52,637 nucleotides of DNA from Candidatus Gastranaerophilales bacterium (GTDB taxonomy: Bacteria > Cyanobacteriota > Vampirovibrionia > Gastranaerophilales > Gastranaerophilaceae): positions 1-52,637 of the forward strand of contig CALUXV010000006.1 of the NCBI GenBank assembly GCA_944324835.1. Direction: 5' to 3'. The position numbers and the translations under genes are program-made. The notes under the pieces were generated by a model, which had not been told where the DNA came from, ran no database searches, and saw only the letters and a program-made list of their open reading frames with translations. Of this stretch, positions 33,349 to 42,008 are shown one piece after another; positions within the stretch are counted from its first letter, which is position 1, and every line of letters starts with the position of its first letter.

Positions 33349-34173
33349 TTAAATAATACTTTTCTTCAATCTTTCGGAACGGTTTTCGCTGAGAAGATTT
33401 TTCAATTTCATAATTGCCTGTGCGTGGATTTGGCAAACTCTTGATTCTGAAATATCAACTGCTTCGCCGATTTCTTTGAAGGTCATGTTCTCATGATAGT
33501 AAAGAACCATTATCATACGTTCACGTTCCGGCAAACGTTTCAAAGCAGCTTCCAATTGTGATTTTACGTTCTTTTCTTCATAAGCTTCATGCGGGGTCAA
33601 ATGTGTTGAATCTTGAATAGTATCAATAATTTCCATACTATCATCACCGGAGCCTTTTTTATCGTAAATAGAAGTTATTGTTGTATCATCTGCTAATATT
33701 TGATCAACTTTTTCGACTTCCAATCCTAAAAGTTCCGCAACTTCTTTGTTTGTAGCATTACGCCCGAATTGTTTCTTTAATTGTTCCTGTGCTTGTTTTA
33801 CATCACGGATTTTGCGTCTTACGGTTCTTGGCAAGAAATCTTGTGAACGAATCTTATCAATTATATTCCCTCGGATTCTTACCAGTGCATAAGTTTCAAA
33901 TCTTGCACCATTTTGAGGGGTATATTTTTCAACTGCATCAATAAGACCTTCAACACCGTAGCTTGAAATATCTTCAAATGAAAAAGTCGGAGGCAGGGCA
34001 ACTTTAACACGGCCGACTACGTATCGTGTTAAATAAATATATTGAACAATCAAAATATCTCTCAATTTTTTATTTGTACGGTCAGCAAAATATTGTTCCC
34101 AAACCTTGACTAGTTCTTCGTCTGAGAGTCTTTTGATATTATTGTAGCTGCTAAAATTATTAGTCTGCTCCAT
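33349..34173 (-). CDS. WhiG/FliA-type RNA polymerase sigma factor
   Basis: The 274-residue protein has the sigma-28 class layout: region 2 (DISSYGVEGLIDAVEKYTP and RFETYALVRIRGNIIDKIR), region 3 (DFLPRTVRRKIRDVKQAQEQL) and region 4 (LPERERMIMVLYYHENMTFKEI, DISESRVCQIHAQAIMKLK). Such factors drive flagellar, chemotaxis or developmental genes. No FlgM anti-sigma or flagellar structural gene is in the window, though a DUF115/Maf-type protein, a YjfB-like protein and a PilZ protein are present. TACAAT about 50 bases upstream is a possible -10. It stands alone between the higA locus and the antiporter operon. Confidence 0.92.
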   Translation of the reverse strand: MEQTNNFSSYNNIKRLSDEELVKVWEQYFADRTNKKLRDILIVQYIYLTRYVVGRVKVALPPTFSFEDISSYGVEGLIDAVEKYTPQNGARFETYALVRIRGNIIDKIRSQDFLPRTVRRKIRDVKQAQEQLKKQFGRNATNKEVAELLGLEVEKVDQILADDTTITSIYDKKGSGDDSMEIIDTIQDSTHLTPHEAYEEKNVKSQLEAALKRLPERERMIMVLYYHENMTFKEIGEAVDISESRVCQIHAQAIMKLKNLLSENRSERLKKSII

Positions 34174-34282
34174 CCCTATACCTACAAAAGTACTTCAATA
34201 TTATTGTATCTAATATCTAATTAGGTACATCATATATTTATATGAAAAAATCTTTTTAAGGGGCCGCTGGTTTACTAAATAA

Positions 34283-35590
34283 TTATTTAAATATAAAGAC
34301 TCCAATTAATGCAAAAAGAATCAACGCAATATTATAATGCAAAAAAGTCGGAACACACGTATCCCATATATGATTATGCTGCCCGTCAATATTTAATCCG
34401 GATGTCGGGCCTAATGTTGTATCGGAGGCAGGGGAACCGGCATCCCCTAATGCCGCCGCAGCGGCTAAAAGTACAACTGTTTGCGGAACATTAAAACCAA
34501 CGTGTAAACATATCGGAACAAATACAACTGCAAGAATAGGAATAGTCCCAAATGATGTTCCTATACCTATTGTTATTAATAGCCCTAGTAATAACATAAC
34601 AAGAGCCGTAAATATCTGACTTGGTGGAAGTACACTTGTAACATACGATACCAGTGATTCTATTCCTCCTGTTGTTTTTAGTACCGTTGCAAATCCTGAA
34701 GCCACAAGCATTACAAATGCAACGTATCCCATAAGGTAAATCCCTTCATCCATAAGTTTGTCCATTTTGGAATGTTTAATTGCTCCAAGAGAAAAAATTA
34801 TACCTAAACCGGTCAAAGCTCCTAAAGGCAGCGAATGTGTCCAAATCTGAACAACAAATGTAACTATTGCTGCGAGTAATGTTATCCAGTGATTCTTATT
34901 GAATTTCAAATCTTCAAGATGTTCTTCCGGCAAATCTATTTGTTTATATAATCTTGGTTTTCTGTAAACATATAATGCAATACCGAGTGCAACAATCATT
35001 CCGACGCCCAGAATCCAGGTGTATTCCCAGATATTTGCTCTCACAACCGGCATGCCGTTTTGTATCATATTGTCTGCAATAAGATTGTGAAATATCAATC
35101 CAAATCCCGCAGGAATTGTAATATACGGCATTTTTAATCCGAATGCCAGAATACAGGCAATAGACCGACGGTCTATTTGCAGCAGGTTCATTGTAGGTAA
35201 AAGAGCCGGTACCAGAATTGGAATAAATGCAATATGTATTGGGATAATATTTTGTGACGCCATTGCAATTAATCCCAAAATCAAAAATAATACCCAGACA
35301 CGATTGTTTACAATATCAATTATTTTTTTTGCTACAACATCCGTAAATCCGGTATGGTTCATAGCTGCTGCAAATGCTCCTAATAATATATAACTGAGTG
35401 CGGTTTCTGAATTTCCGCCCATACCGGAAATAAATGTATTCATAATGTTTTCAATATCCATTCCGGAGGTTATACCTGCAAATATACTTGATATAAGTAT
35501 TGCAAGCAGTACATTTATTCTGCATAAACATAATATACAGAGCAAAATAATAGATGTTACTACCGGATTGAATAAAATATGTGTTAACAA
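34283..35590 (-). CDS. Na+/H+ antiporter family protein (YuiF/NhaC-like)
   Basis: The 435-residue protein has about ten to twelve hydrophobic spans. It resembles the YuiF-type Na+/H+ antiporter family, with a short N-terminal antiporter segment (NVLLAILISSIFAGITSGM), GIGTSFGTIPILAVVFVPICL and the C-terminal AAAALGDAGSPASDTTLGPT, where polar and acidic residues sit inside membrane segments as expected for ion coupling. The true substrate could be an organic acid plus cation. It overlaps the preceding small gene by seven bases, so translation is coupled. It is the last gene of a three-gene minus-strand operon. Confidence 0.85.
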   Translation of the reverse strand: MLTHILFNPVVTSIILLCILCLCRINVLLAILISSIFAGITSGMDIENIMNTFISGMGGNSETALSYILLGAFAAAMNHTGFTDVVAKKIIDIVNNRVWVLFLILGLIAMASQNIIPIHIAFIPILVPALLPTMNLLQIDRRSIACILAFGLKMPYITIPAGFGLIFHNLIADNMIQNGMPVVRANIWEYTWILGVGMIVALGIALYVYRKPRLYKQIDLPEEHLEDLKFNKNHWITLLAAIVTFVVQIWTHSLPLGALTGLGIIFSLGAIKHSKMDKLMDEGIYLMGYVAFVMLVASGFATVLKTTGGIESLVSYVTSVLPPSQIFTALVMLLLGLLITIGIGTSFGTIPILAVVFVPICLHVGFNVPQTVVLLAAAAALGDAGSPASDTTLGPTSGLNIDGQHNHIWDTCVPTFLHYNIALILFALIGVFIFK

Positions 35591-35895
35591 GGTTTTAACT
35601 CCTGTAATTTTTCTATAATTTCTAAAGCTGTTTCTTTTTGGAGTTCAAACGGCATTAGTTTAAGATATTCAAACGCATCAGATATTTCTTTATCTTCGTC
35701 GTACCAGCGTTTACAAAAATAATTAAAAGAATCTTCAAGTTTATTTTCAGGAATAAAAATATTATAACTATGGCTTTTATCTTTAATATATTCTGCACAT
35801 TTTATTTGTTTTGATTTATCAGAGTTTTCTAAAAGACTGACTGCTAAACTTATAGTCGGATCTTCATCATACCAGCGTCGTTTAATATTGTTCAT
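35584..35895 (-). CDS. Small protein with duplicated RWYDED motif, unknown
   Basis: The 103-residue protein contains two similar units, RRWYDEDPTISLAVSLLE near its start and KRWYDEDKEISDAFEYLK near the middle. It is therefore an internal duplication of about 50 residues with an invariant R-W-Y-D-E-D. Helical content is high and there is no signal peptide. I place the start at 35895 because AGAGGA lies just before it; an upstream ATG ten codons earlier would overlap the previous gene. It sits between a secreted protein and the antiporter, overlapping the latter by seven bases. The family is not recognised. Confidence 0.7.
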   Translation of the reverse strand: MNNIKRRWYDEDPTISLAVSLLENSDKSKQIKCAEYIKDKSHSYNIFIPENKLEDSFNYFCKRWYDEDKEISDAFEYLKLMPFELQKETALEIIEKLQELKPC

Positions 35896-35902
35896 TATTC
35901 CT

Positions 35903-36325
35903 CTAAAATATTGGTTTTCTTTCAATTTCTTTTACGGTACAGGTTCCTTCGCCTCTGGTTGTGAACTGTGCTCTGTTTGAATATGCTGTATTAGCATAAA
36001 TTTCACTCAGTTTAATTTTTTTTGTAACCTGGTTATATGTAACCTGCGTATCTACAATGGTATTAAAACTTGCAGCTTTATGGTGAAAAACTATATCTTC
36101 ATCAGTAAAGCTTTCTACTTCCAGAGGCAGGTTATTCGCATCGTAAACTTCTGCTAACACCGTATCTATTATAAAGAAACGTTCAAGAGTCGAACGGTTC
36201 ATAACTTCATTTGTTGCAGTATTTACCGCTTCAATATTAAGGTTGCATTGTAAAAGATACTGTTCTGCAAAAACCTGTGATGTTGATAAAATTAATAAAC
36301 CTAATAATATAATAATTTTTTTCAT
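35903..36325 (-). CDS. Secreted hypothetical protein
   Basis: The 140-residue protein has a clean signal peptide (MKKIIILLGLLILSTSQVFA). A small beta-rich domain follows, with two cysteines that may pair (LLQCNL near the start, GTCTV near the end). It is probably periplasmic. It is the first gene of the operon with the RWYDED protein (seven-base gap) and the antiporter. TAGAAT lies exactly six bases before the ATG, without a Shine-Dalgarno. No family is recognised. Confidence 0.75.
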   Translation of the reverse strand: MKKIIILLGLLILSTSQVFAEQYLLQCNLNIEAVNTATNEVMNRSTLERFFIIDTVLAEVYDANNLPLEVESFTDEDIVFHHKAASFNTIVDTQVTYNQVTKKIKLSEIYANTAYSNRAQFTTRGEGTCTVKEIERKPIF

Positions 36326-36331
36326 AGAATT

Positions 36332-36337
36332 ATTCTA
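36332..36337 (-). promoter_or_regulatory. -10 box at leaderless spacing (secreted protein operon)
   Basis: On the minus strand TAGAAT, then AATTCT, then ATG. The string TAGAATAATTCTA is itself an inverted repeat (36325-36337 region), so it could also be an operator. Confidence 0.5.
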
Positions 36338-36409
36338 TCACAGATTATAAATAATTGTTATGTTTATATTTTTTAGTAAATCGTCAGTTTACTGCAAGTT
36401 GTAAAACAA

Positions 36410-37576
36410 TTAGACATTCAGTATTTCTGTTTCATCAATTTGTTCTAATAAATTTGAAGGGATTTCTTTTGAAGAATTAATTCCGTAATCACGCAATGTT
36501 TCTACTTGTGAGAATAAACTCGGATTATTTTTATTTCCTCTTTGAAATCTGTTTATGGTTTTATTCAATTGAGTATTTGCACCTTCCAGACGTTTTTTGA
36601 CATCCATCAAATCTTCGCAAAAACGTACAAACGTTTCATACAAATTTGTGCCGGCTTGAACAATTTTGTTTACGCTTTCTTGTTGTTTTTGTTGTGATAA
36701 TAACTGGTTTACCAGTCTTATTGTTGTTAGAAGGGCGGATGTTCCAACAATTATTACGTTTGCTTTATAAGCTTTGTTGATTAAATCTGTATCTTCGTAT
36801 AATGTGTTAACGGAATTTTCAATCGGAATATACATCAATACAAAATCCGGCTGATAAATATCATCAGCTTTTTGATAATTTTTTTCAGCCAAATCCATGA
36901 TACGTTTTTTTACTTCTGATTTAAATTTAGGAAGTTGAGATTCATCCTGCATAAATTCCAAATAACTTGTTAATGTCATTTTTGAATCAATAATAAGGTG
37001 TCTGTTATCCGGAAGATTTATTACGACATCCGGACGGATTGTATGTGTTGTTTCATCATCGCTTATAGATTTTGCTACAAACTGTTTTGTATAATGAATC
37101 CCTTCTTGCATTCCGCATGATTGTAAAATTGTATCCAGTAAAGATTCTCCATATGCTCCTTTTATATTTTGATTGGTTGTCAATGCAGTTGCAAGTTGGT
37201 TTGCTTCTTTTGTTATTTCTGCGCTGCTTTTTTCTAATGATGTGATTTTTTCAATAAGGGCTGCTGTATTTTTTTCTCCGGTTGTATTAAAGTTTTCAAC
37301 TTTACTCTTAAATTCTCCCAATTCTTTTGCAAGAGGTGCAAGTTTAAGTTCAAGTGCTTCTTGATGTTGTTTTCTTAAATCTTCTTGTTCACTTTTTATT
37401 GTATCACGTGCAATTTCTGAGAAATCAGACTTTATCATCTTTTCAAGGTTTCCAAATGTCTCAAGCTGAGTTTTTAATCGAATTAATTCCTCTTGTGATT
37501 TTTTATCAGAATAAAGTTTTACAATTATTCCGGATATAATTGCACCTATTGAAAAACAAAGAATATTTAAAATCAT
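36410..37576 (-). CDS. rmuC: DNA recombination protein RmuC
   Basis: The 388-residue protein has an N-terminal membrane anchor (ILCFSIGAIISGIIVKLY), a long coiled coil (about 25-135), then the RmuC nuclease-like domain with GAYGESLLDTILQSCGM, RPDVVINLPDNRHLIIDSKMTL and DFVLMYIPIENSV. RmuC limits inversions between short inverted repeats and is related to PD-(D/E)XK nucleases. This is of interest in a genome with many intergenic inverted repeats. The Shine-Dalgarno is weak (GGGG about nine bases upstream). An 18-base palindrome lies 23 bases before the ATG. Confidence 0.93.
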   Translation of the reverse strand: MILNILCFSIGAIISGIIVKLYSDKKSQEELIRLKTQLETFGNLEKMIKSDFSEIARDTIKSEQEDLRKQHQEALELKLAPLAKELGEFKSKVENFNTTGEKNTAALIEKITSLEKSSAEITKEANQLATALTTNQNIKGAYGESLLDTILQSCGMQEGIHYTKQFVAKSISDDETTHTIRPDVVINLPDNRHLIIDSKMTLTSYLEFMQDESQLPKFKSEVKKRIMDLAEKNYQKADDIYQPDFVLMYIPIENSVNTLYEDTDLINKAYKANVIIVGTSALLTTIRLVNQLLSQQKQQESVNKIVQAGTNLYETFVRFCEDLMDVKKRLEGANTQLNKTINRFQRGNKNNPSLFSQVETLRDYGINSSKEIPSNLLEQIDETEILNV

Positions 37577-37598
37577 AAATCCAGCCCCACTGAGAATT

Positions 37599-37616
37599 TA
37601 ACATATTAATATGTTA
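37599..37616. promoter_or_regulatory. 18-base perfect palindrome upstream of rmuC
   Basis: TAACATATT/AATATGTTA is a perfect palindrome 23 bases before the rmuC start. Its position near the promoter suggests a dimeric repressor site, though in AT-rich DNA chance is possible. Confidence 0.4.
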
Positions 37617-37668
37617 TATATTAATAGCTAAAATGATAAAAGTCCAGCGTATATTTTTTATAAAACTA

Positions 37669-39168
37669 TTATGATTTTAGTTTACGTATAACTTCATCTT
37701 CTCTTATAAAATTATCATCAATATTAAAAATCCAATTTTCCATATTGAATTTTTTTATTAGCTGTTTTTTGTATTTCTCTGAAAGTCTATCCATAAATGA
37801 TTCTGCCGTTACGGATTTCAATTCTTCCATATTAGTCATTGCATAATCAATTCCTTCATCTGATATTCCGGCATGTTTTAATTCTTTTTGCCATTCTTTT
37901 TTATGCAAAATTTTATTGATATTCCAATTCAAAAAATCATATAAATCCTCAAAAGAATTTTTAGGTTTCATATTTCTGTCATTTAAGTGGTTAATTTCGT
38001 GTCTTAATGTTGCATCAGATTTATCTAAATAGAATGTATCTATATCCAGTAAATTTTTAACGCTTATTTGCTTAAAAGGAACAAGTGCAGCTCCGGAACA
38101 TGAAGTTTCTTGAAGATATTTATTAAGCATGTTGACATCCAAAACTTCTGGAAGAATTGCTTTGTTTTTACCGGCTTCTTTCCATAGGCGAAATTCTTCT
38201 TCAATATATTTGGCATCTAGAGCATTTGTCTGCGGATTAGAGGTAATAATAATTGTTCCATAATCTTTGTTTATTTGTTTAAATATTTTTTGAACATCAG
38301 GAGATAATTTAGGCAGATATTCTGTTTGGTAAAGTTTTTGAATAATTTTAGGTTCAAAATATCTATATTTTTCTACTAATTTCCTAAATGCTTCTAATTT
38401 GATATTATTCTGGTGTACTTCCGGTAATTGGGAATCTGAAAAAGAATCAAACCATTCTAAATATTCGTCATAATTAATTTTACCTTTTTTTTGCGCATAA
38501 CAATCTCGATAATTTTCAGGAGTTCCTTTTTTTCCATCAATTACATCTGCAAACCAGCTATTTTTCTTATCAAGCCATTTATAAAATTCTAATGGTTCGC
38601 TTTTTATATTTGCATATCTGCCATTCATTATATTTACAGCATCTGTAAGGCTTTCAACAAATTCCATTTTGTTGTGGAAATTATTTTTGAAACCTTTTTT
38701 ATTCCGGCTTGCAAGAGTTTGAATTTCAGATAGAATTATTTCTTTTGTTTCGGGGTTATCAATCATTTCAACTTTTTGTATAAGTTCTCTAATACCGTTT
38801 GAAAGATTTTCAATATTGGATGTTTCGTTAGTAATTCTTGAGTACAAAAGTTCAAATGTATCTCTGGTTTTTAAATCTTTAATTTGAGAAATATCTTTTC
38901 TTGTTGTTTCAATAGCTTCCAAAGTTTTAGTTGTACCGGACACCATATTAAATCTGTCCGGATTTAATAATCTTCTTGCGAACGGAGCAGCTTCTTCTTG
39001 TATATAATAGTTTGAATTTATATTTTCCGGAGAAATATTAGATTTATTTGTATAAATCTTTGAAATGTTTGATTCTTGTTTTAATTCTTTAGATACAGTT
39101 TTAACCTTCTTAGAACAAGAAGGTATAATTTTTTCTATAAAAATATTAACAGATTTTTTATTTATCAT
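37669..39168 (-). CDS. Large protein with HEXXH zinc-peptidase motif, unknown
   Basis: The 499-residue protein has a helical N-terminal two thirds with no recognisable domain. A C-terminal gluzincin-like site follows: H390-E-I-N-H394 (TLRHEINHLNDR) and, downstream, E456 in ELKSVTAESFMDRL as likely third ligand. A CSGAALVP stretch precedes it. No classical signal peptide is present; the N-terminus is basic (MINKKSVNIFIEKIIPSCSKK). It may be an effector or toxin-like protease, similar in catalytic style but not in sequence to the gene at 28449. AAGG about ten bases upstream is the ribosome site. It stands alone. Confidence 0.68.
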   Translation of the reverse strand: MINKKSVNIFIEKIIPSCSKKVKTVSKELKQESNISKIYTNKSNISPENINSNYYIQEEAAPFARRLLNPDRFNMVSGTTKTLEAIETTRKDISQIKDLKTRDTFELLYSRITNETSNIENLSNGIRELIQKVEMIDNPETKEIILSEIQTLASRNKKGFKNNFHNKMEFVESLTDAVNIMNGRYANIKSEPLEFYKWLDKKNSWFADVIDGKKGTPENYRDCYAQKKGKINYDEYLEWFDSFSDSQLPEVHQNNIKLEAFRKLVEKYRYFEPKIIQKLYQTEYLPKLSPDVQKIFKQINKDYGTIIITSNPQTNALDAKYIEEEFRLWKEAGKNKAILPEVLDVNMLNKYLQETSCSGAALVPFKQISVKNLLDIDTFYLDKSDATLRHEINHLNDRNMKPKNSFEDLYDFLNWNINKILHKKEWQKELKHAGISDEGIDYAMTNMEELKSVTAESFMDRLSEKYKKQLIKKFNMENWIFNIDDNFIREDEVIRKLKS

Positions 39169-39256
39169 TTACACAAACCTTACTTATATTTATAAAGTAA
39201 TTTTTGTAATAAAAATTGCCTTTTTGTGCTAAAATTTTTTTCGAGGGAGTATAAAA

Positions 39257-40270
39257 ATGAAAGTTGCACAGCTTTTTGGAAACCAAATTGAATTAAGAGA
39301 GTTGGATAATGTATCATTGGCCGGTAAAAAGGGCGCAGTTGTCAAAGTTCTTGGCTGCGGTCTATGCGGTTCTGATATAGTAAAATTCCGTCACGGTTTG
39401 GCAGAGGACGGAACTGTATTAGGACATGAAATTGTTGCAATAATAGAAGAAATTGATTCTGAAACATCATTTAAAATCGGTGACAGAATAGTATGCTCTC
39501 ATCATATTCCTTGTTTCGAATGTCATTACTGCAGGGGCGGAAGTTATTCCATGTGCAGGCATTTCAAAAAGACAAATATTGTGCCGGGTGGTTTTTCTGA
39601 GTATGTATATTTGTCAGAAGAACATCTTAAAAATGTTGCACACAAAGTTCCTGACAATATGACTGATGAAGAAATTTCATTTTATGAACCGTTAGGCTGC
39701 TGTATAAGAGCGGTTGAAAGAGCCTCTTTAAACAAAGGCGATAATGTTCTTGTAATAGGTTTAGGTTCAATAGGTATTCTTATGGGACAGGCTCTCAAAG
39801 CTTACGGAATGAATGTTTATGGGTGTGATTTGATGGAAGAAAGAATTAATCTTGCAAATCAAAAAGGAATTATTGCATTCAATTCCGCAGATATAGAGAA
39901 ATCTCATGAATATATTTATAAAAATACCAATGATATTGGAGCTGATTGTATATTTATGACATCAGGTGCTGATGCTGCAATCCCTCTTGCTCTAAAAACA
40001 GTCAGAAATGGCGGTAAAATTCTTGTATTTTCAAGTACTCCAAAAGATTTCGGGTATGCAAATAATGATATATATTATAGGGAACTGACAGTTATGGGAA
40101 GCTATTCCCCTAGACCTCAGGATTTGGCGAAGTCTTTTGAATTGCTGACAACAGGTCAGGTGAATGTAAAATATTTGTCAACAGATTATTTATTGGATAA
40201 TATTGTAAAAGCTTTTGATGATACAATAAAAAACAAGATATTAAAAGCTTACATAAAAATAGGAGGCTAG
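39257..40270 (+). CDS. Zinc-dependent dehydrogenase (MDR family), first of pair
   Basis: The 337-residue medium-chain dehydrogenase shows catalytic zinc ligands in GLCGSDIVKFRHG and LGHEIVAII, the structural-zinc cysteine lobe CFECHYCRGGSYSMC, and the Rossmann loop VIGLGSIGILMGQALKA. It resembles sorbitol/threonine dehydrogenase-type enzymes acting on polyols or amino alcohols. GAGGGA seven bases upstream of the ATG is the ribosome site. The next dehydrogenase begins four bases after the stop, so the pair forms an operon that probably acts on consecutive steps or related substrates. Confidence 0.92.
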   Translation: MKVAQLFGNQIELRELDNVSLAGKKGAVVKVLGCGLCGSDIVKFRHGLAEDGTVLGHEIVAIIEEIDSETSFKIGDRIVCSHHIPCFECHYCRGGSYSMCRHFKKTNIVPGGFSEYVYLSEEHLKNVAHKVPDNMTDEEISFYEPLGCCIRAVERASLNKGDNVLVIGLGSIGILMGQALKAYGMNVYGCDLMEERINLANQKGIIAFNSADIEKSHEYIYKNTNDIGADCIFMTSGADAAIPLALKTVRNGGKILVFSSTPKDFGYANNDIYYRELTVMGSYSPRPQDLAKSFELLTTGQVNVKYLSTDYLLDNIVKAFDDTIKNKILKAYIKIGG

Positions 40271-40273
40271 CTT

Positions 40274-41305
40274 TTGAAAGCAGTATTATTTTATGGTCCT
40301 CAGGATATCAGATATGAAGATGTAAAAATTAAACCTTTATCAAAAGGAGAGATTTTAGTAAAAGTAAAATCTGCCTTGACTTGCGGAACTGATGTAAAGA
40401 CTTTTAGGCGCGGTCATCCTGTTTTAATAAAAAAAGTACCGTCAGGCTTTGGACATGAGTTTTCAGGTGTAGTTGAAAAAATCGGTGAAGGGGTAGACAA
40501 TGTAAAAGTTGGGGATAGAGTTGTTTGTGCAAATTCTGCACCTTGCGGACACTGTTTTTATTGCCGGCATGAAGAATATAATTTATGTGAAAACTTAGAT
40601 TTATTAAATGGTGCGTATGCTGAGTATATTGTTGTGCCGGAACGTATTGTCAAAAAGAATACATTAATTCTTCCTGAAGATTTAAGTTTTGATAAGGCTG
40701 CATTTTGTGAACCTCTGGCAAACGTTGTTCATGGTGTTGAAAGAACAAATATTAAACCTGGTCAGACAGTAGGGATTATTGGGATTGGACCTATTGGTTT
40801 GATGTTTGCAAGATTAGCAAAATTAAAGGGTGCAAATACAATTGTTGCCGGTCGTAATCCATTAAAACTGAAAATGGCAGAAGAATTTGCACAGGCTGAT
40901 GAAATAATTGATTTAAAAAGGTACCCTAATCCCGAAAAAATCTTTAAAGAATTTACAGAAGAAAAAAAAGGGTTGGATGTTGCTGTTGAATGCGTCGGAT
41001 TGCCGGAAATTTGGGAAAGAATATTTTCCTGCGTCAGACCTGGTGGTACAGTTCACTTTTTCGGCGGGTGTAAATCCGGTTCTACTGTAACATTTGATAC
41101 TACAAGAATGCATTATGGTGATATTACTTTGATGAGTGTATTCCATCATACCCCTAAATATTTCAGGCAAGCACTTGATTATATTGCATCAGGTGATGTT
41201 GAAGTAGAAAAATTAATAACAAATACTTTAGCTCTAAAAGATGTTGAATTTGCAATGAAACAACACATTGAAGGGAAAGCAATAAAGTTTTTGATAAAAC
41301 CTTAA
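40274..41305 (+). CDS. Zinc-dependent dehydrogenase (MDR family), second of pair
   Basis: The 343-residue protein has TCGTDVKTFRRGHP, GHEFSGVVEKIGEG, the structural-zinc lobe CGHCFYCRHEEYNLC and IIGIGPIGLMFARLAKLKGA, all typical of MDR dehydrogenases. The start codon is TTG: AGGAGG (40261-40266), which overlaps the end of the upstream gene, lies seven bases before it, and no ATG fits. Rare start plus overlapping ribosome site suggests its level is tied to translation of the first gene. The substrate is unknown. Confidence 0.92.
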   Translation: MKAVLFYGPQDIRYEDVKIKPLSKGEILVKVKSALTCGTDVKTFRRGHPVLIKKVPSGFGHEFSGVVEKIGEGVDNVKVGDRVVCANSAPCGHCFYCRHEEYNLCENLDLLNGAYAEYIVVPERIVKKNTLILPEDLSFDKAAFCEPLANVVHGVERTNIKPGQTVGIIGIGPIGLMFARLAKLKGANTIVAGRNPLKLKMAEEFAQADEIIDLKRYPNPEKIFKEFTEEKKGLDVAVECVGLPEIWERIFSCVRPGGTVHFFGGCKSGSTVTFDTTRMHYGDITLMSVFHHTPKYFRQALDYIASGDVEVEKLITNTLALKDVEFAMKQHIEGKAIKFLIKP

Positions 41306-41399
41306 TAAATGTAACAATTTAAATAAAAATATTAAAGATTTATATCAAAACAGCCGTTAATAAGAGTATATTACAACCAAACTTTACAAGGAGTAAAAA

Positions 41400-41693
41400 A
41401 TGGCTGAGTATCGTGTACCTTATCAAAATGGTGAAATTGAATTATCTTTAGAACTATTAAACAAAATTTCAGAAGACGTTATTGCCCAAGTAAATTCCAG
41501 CGAGGAAATGGAAATTGTTTTAAGGAAACCGCTCATTGAGCAGTATGCAAGAAAAGAGGCATGGAAAAGAGCATATAAAGAAATTCCTCTGCCAACAGGT
41601 GCAATATCTCTTGAAGCACGTCGTGAAATTCAAGAAAGAAGAAACGATTTGGCTGAGTGGTACTATCTTGATATTATTGAAAAATTTCAGTAG
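41400..41693 (+). CDS. Small protein, longer member of a tandem paralogous pair
   Basis: This 97-residue protein has a unique N-terminal half (about 1-50) and a C-terminal half starting KEAWKRAYKEIPLPTGAISL. The C-terminal half aligns without gaps to the next small gene (26 identical residues of 45 by eye). It is charged and probably helical around an LP-G turn. CAAGGAG precedes the ATG. The role is unknown; it lies about 1 kb upstream of dnaA but is separated from it by a repeat-rich segment. Confidence 0.8.
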   Translation: MAEYRVPYQNGEIELSLELLNKISEDVIAQVNSSEEMEIVLRKPLIEQYARKEAWKRAYKEIPLPTGAISLEARREIQERRNDLAEWYYLDIIEKFQ

Positions 41694-41733
41694 TATTTGT
41701 TATTTATGTGCATCACCCAAAAAGTATATTTAA

Positions 41734-41762
41734 TGGACAACATTTGATGTGTTTGTTATAAT
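41734..41762 (+). promoter_or_regulatory. Promoter of the 56-residue paralogue
   Basis: TGGACA (41734-41739), a 17-base spacer and TATAAT (41757-41762) give an expected start near 41769 and a 40-base leader with GGAG before the ATG. This is the best sigma-70-type promoter in the window. Confidence 0.8.
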
Positions 41763-41808
41763 TTAAATAAATAGTAATTTATTATTAAAAAGAACGTGGA
41801 GTTTTAAT

Positions 41809-41979
41809 ATGGCAAAAATCAGTGAACAGGATGCAAGAAGAGAAGCATGGAAAATGGCTTATAAAGAAGTACCTTTACCTCCTGGCGCTGTATCTTTAGA
41901 AGTAAGGCTTGAAATGCAGCAAAAAAGGAATGAAGTTGCTGAAAAATATTTCAAAGAAATAATAAACAGAGAAGAATAA
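41809..41979 (+). CDS. Small protein, shorter member of the tandem pair
   Basis: The 56-residue protein (MAKISEQDARREAWKMAYKE... ending IINREE) is almost entirely the domain that forms the C-terminal half of the previous gene, so the two arose by duplication. It keeps E-A-W-K-x-A-Y-K-E-x-P-L-P-x-G-A-x-S-L-E. GTGGAG precedes the ATG and a strong promoter lies 47 bases upstream. A hairpin terminator follows at 42009. Such a short, strongly expressed basic/acidic helical protein could be a nucleic-acid or protein-binding factor, but no evidence decides this. Confidence 0.75.
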   Translation: MAKISEQDARREAWKMAYKEVPLPPGAVSLEVRLEMQQKRNEVAEKYFKEIINREE

Positions 41980-42008
41980 TAATAAAAATTTTATTAAGTT
42001 TACAAAGA

